A stretch of DNA of 38,742 nucleotides. It comes from Sphingobium sp. (lineage in GTDB: Bacteria; Pseudomonadota; Alphaproteobacteria; Sphingomonadales; Sphingomonadaceae). Below are positions 27,651-35,968 of this stretch, piece after piece; position 1 is the first letter of the stretch, and each line of letters opens with the position of its first letter. The notes under the pieces were generated by a model, which saw nothing but the letters and a program-made list of their open reading frames with translations, ran no database searches and had not been told where the DNA came from. The stretch spans positions 1-38,742 of the forward strand of contig JACESO010000020.1 of assembly GCA_013911745.1 (NCBI GenBank). Reading direction: 5' to 3'. Both the position numbers and the translations under genes were made by a program.

Positions 27651-28391
27651 TCAGATCATCGCCATCCCGCCGTTGACGTGCAATGTCTGCCCGGTGACGT
27701 AGCCGGCCTCGCGGCTCGCCAGATAGACGACCGCGGCCCCGATATCGTCCCCGCTGCCAAGATCGCCAGCCGGGATCTTCGCCAGAATGCCGCCCTTCTG
27801 CGCGTCGGTCAGGGCATCGGTCATGGCCGAGCGGATGAAGCCAGGCGCGACGCAGTTGACGGTGATGCCCCGGCTCGCCAGTTCCTGCCCCAGCGATTTC
27901 GACATGCCGATGATGCCGGCCTTTGACGCGCAATAATTGGCCTGGCCCGGATTGCCGGTCACGCCCACGACCGAGGTGATGGAGATGATGCGGCCGAAGC
28001 GCGCCTTCATCATCGGCTTGGCCGCGGCGCGGGCCAGGCGGAACGCGGCCTCCAGATTGATCTGGATGACCTGGCTCCATTCCTCGTCCTTCATGCGCAG
28101 GATGAGGTTGTCGCGCGTGACGCCGGCATTGTTGACGAGGATGTCGATCTTGCCGCCGAGCGCTTCCACCGCCTGCGGCACCAGCGCGTCCACCGACGCC
28201 GGATCGGACAGGTTGCAGACCAGAGCCTTGTGATCGCCGCCAAGCTCCGCCGCGAACGCCTTGAGCTTCTCCTCGTTGCTGCCCGAGACGGCAAGCGCCG
28301 CCCCCTGCGCCGCCAGCGCCTTCGCGATGGCGGAACCGATGCCCCCCGAAGCGCCGGTCACCAGCGCGGTCATGCCTGTAAGGTCGAACAT
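27651..28391 (-). CDS. fabG: 3-oxoacyl-ACP reductase
   Basis: A 246-residue short-chain dehydrogenase reducing 3-oxoacyl-ACP with NADPH. It has the TGASGGIG cofactor motif (12-19), NNAG (87-90) and the catalytic Ser140, Tyr153 and Lys157 (YCASK). The MFDLTGM start is typical of alphaproteobacterial FabG; an 11-residue upstream version is less likely. It sits between fabD and acpP. Confidence 0.97.
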   Translation of the reverse strand: MFDLTGMTALVTGASGGIGSAIAKALAAQGAALAVSGSNEEKLKAFAAELGGDHKALVCNLSDPASVDALVPQAVEALGGKIDILVNNAGVTRDNLILRMKDEEWSQVIQINLEAAFRLARAAAKPMMKARFGRIISITSVVGVTGNPGQANYCASKAGIIGMSKSLGQELASRGITVNCVAPGFIRSAMTDALTDAQKGGILAKIPAGDLGSGDDIGAAVVYLASREAGYVTGQTLHVNGGMAMI

Positions 28392-28460
28392 CCTTATGTC
28401 CTTTCGTGCGTTCGCCCCCGGCATCCCGCAGGGCCTTGTTTCAAATGCGATGTCGGGACG

Positions 28461-29396
28461 TCAGAAAGAGGCCAGCGCCGCCTCAATATCGTCCATCGTC
28501 ACGACGCTGCGCACTATAGCATCGGGCGCGATGCGCTTGACCATGGGGCCTAGCACCTTGCCGCCCAGTTCTACGAAGTCCGTAACGCCCGCCCCCCACA
28601 TGGCGGCGATGGATTCGCGCCAGCGGACACGGCCGGTGACCTGTTCGACCAGGCGCGCCTTGATCTCTTCCGGGTCGGCGATCGGCGCGGCAAGGACGTT
28701 GGCATAGACGGGCAGCAACGGCGCGGTGATCGTCGCCTTGCCCAGCGCTTCGTCCATTGCGTCGGCGGCCGGCTGCATCAGCGGGCAGTGGAACGGCGCG
28801 GACACCGGGAGCAGCACACCGCGCTTGATGCCATGATCCTTCACCATGGCGACCGCGCGCTCGATCGCGCCGCGATGGCCGGAAATCACGACCTGCGTGG
28901 GATCATTGTCGTTGGCGACGGTGCAGACTTCGCCTTGCGCCGCGGCATCCGCCAGCGCCTGCGCCCTTTCGATGTCGGCCCCGAGCAGCGCCGCCATTGC
29001 GCCCTCGCCCACCGGCACGGCGGCCTGCATCGCCTGCCCGCGCAGCTTGAGCAGCCGCGCGGTCGTGGAGAGGTCGAACGCCTGCACCGCGCAGAGCGCG
29101 CTATATTCGCCAAGGCTGTGCCCTGCGACATAGTCGCCCTTGTCGGCAAGGCGAAAGCCCCCTTCCCGCTCCATCACGCGCAGCGTGGCGATGGCGTTCG
29201 CCATGATCGCGGGCTGCGCGTTTTCCGTGAGCGTCAGGTCGCTTTCCGGACCGTCCACCATGATGCGGAACAAATGCTGCGACAGCGCCTCATCGACCTC
29301 CTGAAACAGTTCCCTGGCCGCCGGGCTCGCCTCGCTCAGCGCCTTGCCCATGCCGACAGCCTGGCTGCCCTGCCCCGGAAAGATAAATGCCCGCAT
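28461..29396 (-). CDS. fabD: Malonyl-CoA:ACP transacylase
   Basis: A 311-residue enzyme transferring the malonyl group from CoA to ACP. The GQGSQ motif (8-12), the nucleophile Ser94 in GHSLGE and His203 (PVSAPFHCPLM) are present. AAGGA seven bases before ATG 29396 selects this start over a GTG six bases upstream. It is the first gene of the minus-strand fab cluster; the gap of about 160 bases to the divergent efflux operon holds both promoters. Confidence 0.97.
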   Translation of the reverse strand: MRAFIFPGQGSQAVGMGKALSEASPAARELFQEVDEALSQHLFRIMVDGPESDLTLTENAQPAIMANAIATLRVMEREGGFRLADKGDYVAGHSLGEYSALCAVQAFDLSTTARLLKLRGQAMQAAVPVGEGAMAALLGADIERAQALADAAAQGEVCTVANDNDPTQVVISGHRGAIERAVAMVKDHGIKRGVLLPVSAPFHCPLMQPAADAMDEALGKATITAPLLPVYANVLAAPIADPEEIKARLVEQVTGRVRWRESIAAMWGAGVTDFVELGGKVLGPMVKRIAPDAIVRSVVTMDDIEAALASF

Positions 29397-29459
29397 CCTC
29401 ACGTCCTTACATTGTCGCGCCCTCGCAAGGCGCGTCCCATCACCATCGTTACACTTTGA

Positions 29460-29471
29460 GACATAAATGTC
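29460..29471. promoter_or_regulatory. Palindrome between fabD and the efflux operon
   Basis: GACAT-AA-ATGTC (29460-29471) is an inverted repeat in an AT-richer patch of the divergent promoter region. It may be an operator for the efflux operon (TetR/MarR-type sites have this form) or for fabD. No regulator gene is adjacent. Confidence 0.35.
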
Positions 29472-29555
29472 ATTGAGCCGTACATATGCCTGCGGCAGTC
29501 AGATCATGACGATGCCGGCCCGACCCCGGGCGAAAGTGTGGCGGCCCCTTTAACG

Positions 29556-31034
29556 ATGACGGAGAGCAAGGAAAAGGTGCGATATCGCATTGCTTCGATC
29601 GGGGGCTGTTTCGGCACCGCTCTGCTGCTGTCGGCGTGCGCCGCCGGGCCGGACTATCACGCGCCGCAGCCCGCCGCGCTGGGCGTGCCGGACGCCTATT
29701 ATGGCGCAGGCGCGGGACAGCCGGTCAGCGACGCGAACCTTGCGCAGTGGTGGACGCGGCTGAACGACCCAACCCTGAGCGCGCTCATCGACCGCGCGAT
29801 CACGGGCAATCTGGACATCGTGCAGGCGCAAGCCCGCCTTCGACAGGCGCGCGAAAGCCTGATCCAGGCAAATTCCACGTTCCTGCCGCAGCTCAGCGGC
29901 GCCGCCACGGGCGGCCGCAACTATAGCAGCCAGGATGCGGGCGGGCGGCTGGACTCCAACGGCAACCCGATCGGCGGCGGGGGAAGCAACTGGTCGAGCA
30001 GCTATAATGCGCGCGTGAATGCCAGCTGGCAGATCGACCTGTTCGGCGAACTGGCGCGCGGCAGCGAGGCGGCACGGGCCGATCTGGCCGCCTCAGGGTA
30101 CGACCTCGCCAACGTCCGCATGACGATCATATCCGAACTCGTCACCAACTATGTCCAGGCACGGCTGGCGCAGGAGCAACTGCGGATCGCGCGCGAAACG
30201 CAGAAGGTGCAGGAGGATAATTACCGGATCGCAGGCTGGCGGCTGCAGGCGGGCCTCGTCTCCTCGTTGGACGAGCAGCAGGCAAGGGCGCAGCTGGCGC
30301 AGACCAATGCCACCATCCCGCAGCTGGAGGCGAGCCTGCGCGGCAGTCTCAACCGCATTGCGGTGCTGACAGGGCAGGCACCGGGCGAGGCCACGCGAAC
30401 GCTGGAAACGCCCGCGCCCATACCCTCCGCGTCGACGCAGATCGCCACCGGCATCCCCGCCGATACGCTGCGCCAGCGGCCGGACGTGCGCAGCGCCGAA
30501 CGCGCGCTGGCGGCGGCGACCGCGCGGATCGGCGTGGCGCAGGCACAGCTCTATCCCGCGCTCGGGATCAGCGGCAACATCGGCACCACGTCCAACGCCT
30601 TCCGCGACCTGTTCAGCCTCATCACAGGCGGCATATTCGGCAATGTGCAGCAGCTGATCTTCGACGGCGGGAGGCTGCGCTCCCAGGTCCGGTCGCAACG
30701 CGCTGCCGCCGACGCCGCCTTCGCCACCTATAAGCAAAGCGTGCTGACCGCTCTTGAGGATGTCGAGAACGCGGTCGCGCAACTGAGCAGCGCCCGCGCC
30801 CGCAAGGCGGAGTTCGCCATCGCCTTGGACGCGTCGAACAATGCCGCAATCCTCGCCCGCAGCCAGTATCAGGCCGGCCTTATCGATTTCCAGACGCTGC
30901 TGACCAGCGAATCCACCTTGCTGAACGCCCGCAACAGCTTGGCGTCGGCGCAATCCGACGAGGTTCTGGCCATCGCTCAGCTCTATAACGCGCTGGGCGG
31001 AGGCTGGCAGAATATGGAAACCCAAGCGCGATGA
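29556..31034 (+). CDS. Outer-membrane factor lipoprotein (NodT/OprM-type)
   Basis: A 492-residue TolC-like outer-membrane channel of a tripartite exporter. The lipoprotein signal peptide ends LLLSAC (Cys28), and the two OEP repeats contain the typical helical segments (LRQARESLIQANSTFLPQLS, LAAATARIGVAQAQLYPALG and others). The start is uncertain: ATG at 29556 is chosen, with GTG at 29538 six codons upstream also possible; neither has a strong Shine-Dalgarno. The stop overlaps the adaptor gene start (ATGA). Confidence 0.93.
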   Translation: MTESKEKVRYRIASIGGCFGTALLLSACAAGPDYHAPQPAALGVPDAYYGAGAGQPVSDANLAQWWTRLNDPTLSALIDRAITGNLDIVQAQARLRQARESLIQANSTFLPQLSGAATGGRNYSSQDAGGRLDSNGNPIGGGGSNWSSSYNARVNASWQIDLFGELARGSEAARADLAASGYDLANVRMTIISELVTNYVQARLAQEQLRIARETQKVQEDNYRIAGWRLQAGLVSSLDEQQARAQLAQTNATIPQLEASLRGSLNRIAVLTGQAPGEATRTLETPAPIPSASTQIATGIPADTLRQRPDVRSAERALAAATARIGVAQAQLYPALGISGNIGTTSNAFRDLFSLITGGIFGNVQQLIFDGGRLRSQVRSQRAAADAAFATYKQSVLTALEDVENAVAQLSSARARKAEFAIALDASNNAAILARSQYQAGLIDFQTLLTSESTLLNARNSLASAQSDEVLAIAQLYNALGGGWQNMETQAR

Positions 31035-32590
31035 GCAATGACGTGACGAAGGATCAGGAGATCGACGATTTTCTGGGCGCCAAGCCGCAGAGGCCCTGGC
31101 GCAAATGGGCGATCAGGGGTGGGATCGGCGTCGGCCTGCTGATCCTGCTCCTCCTCATTTCGCGCTGCTTTTCGGACGGGGACAGGCCCAGTTACGCCAC
31201 GCGGGAAGTGCGTCGCGGCGACCTGACCGTCAGCGTGTCGGCGACCGGCAATCTGAAGCCGGTCAATCAGGTGGACGTGGGCTCCGAACAATCAGGCAAG
31301 ATCACCGCCGTCTATGTCGACGTGAACGACCGAGTAACGCGCGGGCAGAGGCTCGCCGAACTCGACACGCGCCGGCTAGTCGACACGGTGAACCAGAACC
31401 GGGCGCAGGTCGCATCGTCGCAGGCCAGCGTGGCGCAGGCGCAGGCGCAGGTCGCGCTGGCGAAGGCAACGCTCGACCGGCAGGAAAATGTGTTCCGTCT
31501 GTCCGGCGGCCGGGTGCCGGCAAAGACCGAACTGGATTCGGCGCGTGCGGAATATCAATCCGCCCTCGGGTCGCTTCGAGCCGCGCAGGCGCAGGTCAAC
31601 GTTGCGCGCGCCCAGCTTTCCAGCGCGCAGACCAACCTGTCGATCGCGCAGATCGTGTCGCCCGTCACTGGCGTCGTCCTGTCCCGCGATATCGAGCCGG
31701 GCCAGACGGTCGCCGCCTCGCTCAACGCGCCGGTGCTGTTCACCATTGCGGAAGACCTGACCAAGATGGAGGTCGAGGTCGCGGTGGATGAAGCGGATGT
31801 GGGACAGGTCAAGGACGGGCAGAATGCGACGTTCTCTGTTGACGCCTTTCCGGGCCGCACCTTCCCGGCGCGCGTGACCCGCGTGAACGTCGGTTCCAAC
31901 GCATCGAGCAGCAGCTCTTCCTCCTCGTCCGGCAGCAGCACGACCGCCAGCACGACCGGAACCGTGGTCGCCTATACCGCGGTGCTGAGCATCGACAATG
32001 GCGACGAAATCCTGCGGCCGGGCATGACCGCGACCGCCGACATCGTGACGCAGGAACTGCGCGACGTGCTGCTCGTCCCCAACAGTGCGCTGCGGTTCAA
32101 GCCCAGCGACGGCGCGGGACAGGGCGGCGGCATCACCAGCGTCCTGCCCGGCCCCCGCCGTTTCCGCCGGGGCGGCGCGAACCGCCAGGTCAATTTCGGC
32201 GCGGGAAGCAGCCAGACCGTCTACATCGTGGGCGAGGATGGAAAGCCCAAGGCGCTGCAGGTGGTCGTCGGCGCAACCGACGGTGCGCGTACCGTCATCA
32301 CCGGCGGCGATCTGAAGCCCGGCATGCGCGTCATCACAGGCCAGCTTGCCAAGGGGCAGGAAGCGCCGGCCGAGGACCAGCGCGATCAGGGCGCCGACCG
32401 CAAGGCACCGGCCGGTGGCGAACGGCGGCGCAACCCGGCGGCGGACGGTCGTCCGGCCAGCATCGGCACGGTCGGCAATTCGACCAGCGGATCGGGCGAA
32501 CGGGCGCGGTTTCCGGCGCCCGTCGCGCCTATGGACGACAGGCCGGCCCGGCCGGAAGCGCGCGGCACCGGACGGCAGAGCGGAACCTGA
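31031..32590 (+). CDS. Periplasmic adaptor (MacA/HlyD-type membrane fusion protein)
   Basis: A 519-residue membrane-fusion protein linking the inner-membrane pump to the outer-membrane channel. One N-terminal membrane helix (about 28-46), a biotinyl-lipoyl-like domain, a long coiled-coil hairpin (about 115-205) and a beta-barrel domain are visible. Unusual parts are a Ser/Thr-rich insert (292-311, with nine consecutive Ser) in the beta-barrel domain, and a polar C-terminal tail of about 75 residues (445-519) rich in Arg, Gly, Pro and Ala. MacA proteins are normally near 370-400 residues. It is coupled to the outer-membrane factor. Confidence 0.93.
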   Translation: MSNDVTKDQEIDDFLGAKPQRPWRKWAIRGGIGVGLLILLLLISRCFSDGDRPSYATREVRRGDLTVSVSATGNLKPVNQVDVGSEQSGKITAVYVDVNDRVTRGQRLAELDTRRLVDTVNQNRAQVASSQASVAQAQAQVALAKATLDRQENVFRLSGGRVPAKTELDSARAEYQSALGSLRAAQAQVNVARAQLSSAQTNLSIAQIVSPVTGVVLSRDIEPGQTVAASLNAPVLFTIAEDLTKMEVEVAVDEADVGQVKDGQNATFSVDAFPGRTFPARVTRVNVGSNASSSSSSSSSGSSTTASTTGTVVAYTAVLSIDNGDEILRPGMTATADIVTQELRDVLLVPNSALRFKPSDGAGQGGGITSVLPGPRRFRRGGANRQVNFGAGSSQTVYIVGEDGKPKALQVVVGATDGARTVITGGDLKPGMRVITGQLAKGQEAPAEDQRDQGADRKAPAGGERRRNPAADGRPASIGTVGNSTSGSGERARFPAPVAPMDDRPARPEARGTGRQSGT

Positions 32591-32593
32591 TCC

Positions 32594-33295
32594 GTGGCGG
32601 ACGATCCGATCATCTCCCTACGCGGCGTGACCAAGGTCTATGGCGAAGGACCGACCGCGTTCCAGGCATTGAAGGGTATCGACCTGGACATCGCGCAGGG
32701 CGATTTCGTGGCGGTCATGGGCCCCTCGGGCTCCGGCAAGTCGACCACGATGAACATTCTTGGCTGCCTCGACGTGCCTTCGGGCGGACAATTCCTGTTC
32801 AAGGGACGGCATGTCGAAAGGCTGGACCGCGACCAACGCGCCCTGCTGCGGCGGCGCTATCTGGGTTTCGTCTTTCAGGGCTTCAACCTGCTGTCGCGCA
32901 CCACCGCGCTGGAGAATGTCGAGCTGCCCCTCCTCTATCGCGGCGAGGACAAGAAGCTGCGCTACGAAATGGGGATGGCGGCGCTCGACAAGGTAGGCCT
33001 CAAGAAATGGTGGGACCATACGCCCGCCGAACTGTCGGGGGGGCAGCAGCAGCGCGTCGCCATCGCCCGCGCGATCGTGACCCAGCCCGACGTGCTGCTG
33101 GCCGACGAGCCGACCGGCAACCTCGATTCGGAGCGTTCGGTCGAGATCATGGAATTGCTGACCGACCTTAACCGGAACAGCGGCATTACCGTGCTGATGG
33201 TCACGCACGAACCCGACATGGCCGCCTTCGCCCGTACCATCGTGCACTTCAAGGATGGGCTGGTGGAGCGGATCGAACAGGGAGTGGCGGCGTGA
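32594..33295 (+). CDS. ABC transporter ATPase, MacB/LolD type
   Basis: A 233-residue ATPase. Walker A is GPSGSGKST (43-51), Q-loop Gln95, signature LSGGQ (147-151), Walker B VLLADEP (167-173) and switch His205. The sequence belongs to the MacB/LolD/FtsE group. The start is GTG, three bases after the adaptor stop, with weak upstream pairing. In E. coli MacB the ATPase is fused to its permease; here the permease is a separate gene after 190 bases. Confidence 0.95.
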   Translation: MADDPIISLRGVTKVYGEGPTAFQALKGIDLDIAQGDFVAVMGPSGSGKSTTMNILGCLDVPSGGQFLFKGRHVERLDRDQRALLRRRYLGFVFQGFNLLSRTTALENVELPLLYRGEDKKLRYEMGMAALDKVGLKKWWDHTPAELSGGQQQRVAIARAIVTQPDVLLADEPTGNLDSERSVEIMELLTDLNRNSGITVLMVTHEPDMAAFARTIVHFKDGLVERIEQGVAA

Positions 33296-33312
33296 AGTTG
33301 GCGACGCACAAA

Positions 33313-33481
33313 CCTTCTCCCTTCGGGGGAGAAGGATATGCAGCCTTGGCGAGGAACGAGCCTAGGCGGAGTTGGAAGAGGGGGCAGCGCGAAGCCAGCG
33401 GTCCGCAATCCCCTCTCCAAGCTGCGCTAGCCAGCAAGCCGGCAAGCTACGCTATCCTCTCCCCCAAGCGGCGAGGAGAAA
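33313..33481. repeat. Intergenic repeat element inside the export operon
   Basis: A mosaic element between ATPase and permease genes. It begins with a 9-bp hairpin CCTTCTCCC-TTCGG-GGGAGAAGG (33313-33335). A second, imperfect inverted pair follows (GGAAGAGGGG at 33374-33383 and CCCCTCTCC at 33410-33418). The section AAGCTGCGCTAGC..AAGCTACGCTA (33419-33453) leads to another CCTCTCCCCC. This structure resembles REP-like elements scattered in sphingomonad genomes. It extends to just before the permease ribosome-binding site. Confidence 0.6.
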
Positions 33482-33485
33482 CGAG

Positions 33486-34691
33486 ATGCTAGGCACGACC
33501 GTCATTCTCGCCTTCCGGGCGATCAACCGGCACAAGCTGCGCAGTTTCCTGACGACGCTGGGCATCATCATCGGCGTGGCGGCGGTGGTGACGATGGTGA
33601 CTCTGGGCAACGGCGCAACCGCCGCGGTGCGCGAGCAGATCAGTTCGCTAGGCGCGAACGTGCTGCAACTGCGCCCCGGCCAGGGTTTCGGACGCGGCGG
33701 CGGCGGTCCCCGCCCTCCCGATTTCAAGGAAGCGGACCTCACCGCCATCGAGAACCAGCTGACCGGCGTGCGCGCCGTCGCCCCTGTCGTTCAGTCGAGC
33801 GGCACCGCGATCTACGAAGGGAATAACTGGTCTACGACCGTCTATGGCACCACATCGGCCTATTCGGAGGTGCAGCAATGGAAGGTCGCGGACGGCCGCC
33901 TGTTCCTGCCCGACGAAGAGGAAGCCGGCCGGTCCGTCTGCATCATCGGCAATACGGTGCGCACCAACCTGTTCCAGGGGACCGAACCGGTGGGCAAGCG
34001 GATGCGGATCAAGGGCGTGTCCTGTCAGGTGATCGGGGTACTCGCGACGCGGGGCCAGGGCGGCTTTGGCGATCAGGACGATGTCGTCGTCATGCCGATC
34101 AAGTTCGTGCAGCGCCGCTTCACCGGCGACCGCGACATCAGCCAGATCATGGTCGCGGTGGACGATGCCTATGATACCAGCACCGTGCAGGCCAGCCTTG
34201 AGGATCTGATGCGCGAACGGCGCAAGGTGAAGCCGGGCCAGGAGGATAATTTCAACGTCTTCGACACCAAGCAGATCAGCGATACGCTGACCGGGACCAC
34301 AACCATCCTGACGCAGATCGTGGGCGCGGTCGCCGCCATTTCGCTGCTAGTCGGCGGCATCGGCATCATGAACATCATGCTCGTGTCGGTGACGGAGCGG
34401 ACGCGGGAAATCGGCATCCGCCTTGCCATCGGTGCGGTCGCCCGGGAAGTGCTGATGCAGTTCCTGGTCGAAGCGATCGTGCTGTCCTGCCTTGGAGGGC
34501 TGATCGGCCTGTTCCTGGCGCTGGTCGCGTCCGTCGCCATCGCTCCGCTGATGAAGGTGCCCTTCCTGTTCGATATCAAGGTGAACCTCATCGCCTTCCT
34601 CTTTTCCGCGGCCATCGGCGTGGTGTTCGGCTATTTCCCCGCGCGGCGGGCGGCGGCGCTCAATCCCATCGACGCGCTGCGGCACGAATAG
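33486..34691 (+). CDS. MacB-type ABC permease (FtsX-like)
   Basis: A 401-residue permease with four membrane helices: one near residues 20-42 (FLTTLGIIIGVAAVVTMVTLG) and three near the C-terminus (about 277-300, 325-355, 365-385). A large periplasmic MacB_PCD domain lies between them. The motif PARRAAALNPIDALRHE ends the protein, as in MacB. ATG 33486 is chosen for the conserved N-terminus and the GGAG site nearby; a 38-residue upstream extension would translate the repeat. It completes the tripartite pump that exports an unknown substrate (macrolides, peptides or lipids are typical). Confidence 0.93.
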   Translation: MLGTTVILAFRAINRHKLRSFLTTLGIIIGVAAVVTMVTLGNGATAAVREQISSLGANVLQLRPGQGFGRGGGGPRPPDFKEADLTAIENQLTGVRAVAPVVQSSGTAIYEGNNWSTTVYGTTSAYSEVQQWKVADGRLFLPDEEEAGRSVCIIGNTVRTNLFQGTEPVGKRMRIKGVSCQVIGVLATRGQGGFGDQDDVVVMPIKFVQRRFTGDRDISQIMVAVDDAYDTSTVQASLEDLMRERRKVKPGQEDNFNVFDTKQISDTLTGTTTILTQIVGAVAAISLLVGGIGIMNIMLVSVTERTREIGIRLAIGAVAREVLMQFLVEAIVLSCLGGLIGLFLALVASVAIAPLMKVPFLFDIKVNLIAFLFSAAIGVVFGYFPARRAAALNPIDALRHE

Positions 34692-34736
34692 GCGGCGGCG
34701 ATCGATCCGGCAGCGTTCATCCGGGCGCATCTGCCC

Positions 34737-35339
34737 GTGCAGGCTGTGCCGGACATTCCCGAGATACGCCTGCATGGCGCCGTGCCCACCAGCGGCCTGC
34801 ACCGGCTGGCCGGGGGCGATCCAGACGGATTCGGATCGCCCTATTGGGCCTATCATTGGGGCGGCGGGCTGGCGTTGGCGCGGCACGTGATCGATCATCC
34901 ATGGCTGGTTAGCGGACGGCGGGTCGTGGATTTGGGGACAGGATCGGGCATCGTCGCGATCGCTGCCGCCCTGAGCGGTGCCGCCCAGGTGCTGGCGGCG
35001 GACGTCGACCGCTACGCCGTCACGGCCGCCCGGCTGAACGCGGCGTTGAACGGCATCGACATCGCCATCGTGCAAGCCGATATGCTGGATGGCCCGGTGC
35101 CGCCAGCGGACCTGATCCTTTTGGGCGACCTCTTTTATGACGACGCGCTTGCGCGCCGGGTCAGCGCTTTCCTTCAACGCTGCGTCCATACAGGGATCGA
35201 AGTGCTGGTCGGCGATCCGTGGCGCGCGCCGCTGCCGAGGGACCGGGTGGAAAAGATCGCGGACCATGTGGTGCGCGAGACCAGCGGAGAGGCGAAAGCG
35301 GCCGCTGTGTTCCGTTTCCTGAACCGTCGTTCAGACTAA
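34737..35339 (+). CDS. ETF-beta lysine methyltransferase-type (METTL20-like) methyltransferase
   Basis: A class I SAM-dependent methyltransferase of about 200 residues. Motif I is VVDLGTGSG (63-71), an acidic residue at Asp89/Asp91 binds the ribose, and DLFYDD (131-136) is the family catalytic-loop motif. The stretch PYWAYHWGGGLALARHV (35-51) is typical of the METTL20/EtfBKMT group, which methylates lysines in the recognition loop of ETF-beta; Agrobacterium has a studied homologue. EtfB is encoded at 1119-1868. The GTG at 34737 is the first usual start codon, but in-frame codons upstream (DPAAFIRAHLP) look conserved. The gene follows the MacB-type permease by 45 bases in the same frame. Substrate assignment is inferred. 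Confidence 0.72.
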   Translation: MQAVPDIPEIRLHGAVPTSGLHRLAGGDPDGFGSPYWAYHWGGGLALARHVIDHPWLVSGRRVVDLGTGSGIVAIAAALSGAAQVLAADVDRYAVTAARLNAALNGIDIAIVQADMLDGPVPPADLILLGDLFYDDALARRVSAFLQRCVHTGIEVLVGDPWRAPLPRDRVEKIADHVVRETSGEAKAAAVFRFLNRRSD

Positions 35340-35462
35340 ATCGGCTCTTGATACAATTTCCGACACTCTTTGCCCGCTGGTGGGACAAGCGCGCGACAAA
35401 CGGCCTCTATCTCTGACTTCGAGGCCGGGAAGGCGCCCGAATTTCCAGAGGAGCTAAACGCC

Positions 35463-35828
35463 ATGATGAAGAAGATGCTGATGAGCCTGGCTGCCGCCAC
35501 GCTGGTCGTGAGCCCCGTCATCACCGCGCAGGCGCAGGCAGCGCCGCACCGCGAAACCGTCCGCGTCGTCAAGCAGGGACCGCACGGCCGCACCGTCGTT
35601 CGCCAGAAGACGGTCGTTCGCAACGACCATCGCGGCCATCGCTGGGCCAAGGGACGGCGGTTCGACCGTCGCTATGCGACCAACTACCGCGTCATCAACA
35701 ACTATCGCGACTATCGCCTGTCGGCCCCGCCCCGCGGCTATCACTGGGTTCGGTCCGGCAATGACGCGGTGCTGGTGGCGCTCACCAGCGGGATCATCGG
35801 TGCCGTGATCGGCAGCGCGCTGCGGTAA
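35463..35828 (+). CDS. RcnB family periplasmic protein
   Basis: A 121-residue secreted protein with a signal peptide (about 1-25, cleavage after AQA). The mature part is rich in His, Arg and Tyr (HRETVRVVKQGPHGRTVVRQ) and ends with RGYHWVRSGNDAVLVALTSGII, the hallmark of the RcnB family, linked in E. coli to nickel/cobalt homeostasis. Here the metal role is not proven. GAGGAG precedes ATG 35463; longer in-frame starts lack a site and would spoil the signal peptide. A clear terminator follows. Confidence 0.85.
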   Translation: MMKKMLMSLAAATLVVSPVITAQAQAAPHRETVRVVKQGPHGRTVVRQKTVVRNDHRGHRWAKGRRFDRRYATNYRVINNYRDYRLSAPPRGYHWVRSGNDAVLVALTSGIIGAVIGSALR

Positions 35829-35853
35829 TCCACCCGAGCAGTGCCAATGTGCG

Positions 35854-35886
35854 AACGCTCCGGAGCCTCTCCCTCCGGGGCGTTTT
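35854..35886 (+). terminator. Intrinsic terminator of the RcnB-family gene
   Basis: A 12-bp stem AACGCTCCGGAG (35854-35865) and CTCCGGGGCGTT (35873-35884), with one G-U pair and a 7-base loop, is followed by TTC in a TTTTC run (35883-35887). Confidence 0.85.
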
Positions 35887-35919
35887 CATGATTTTGAATA
35901 AGTAGCGGTTTATCAAGGA

Positions 35920-35952
35920 TTTCATCCTAGATGAAAGGCGCCGGGGGGCGCC
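35920..35952 (+). promoter_or_regulatory. Two adjacent inverted repeats before the BLUF gene
   Basis: TTTCATC-CTA-GATGAAA (35920-35936, 7-bp arms) is directly followed by GGCGCC-GGGG-GGCGCC (35937-35952). They end 16 bases before the BLUF start. They could be a repressor site plus leader hairpin, but neither matches a regulator I know. Confidence 0.4.
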
Positions 35953-35968
35953 AACATCGGGAAACATC

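Noticed and set aside
32594-34691. MacB split as a broken, formerly fused gene
   Set aside because: The ATPase ends with a normal C-terminus and the permease begins with its own start and ribosome-binding site; split versions are common.
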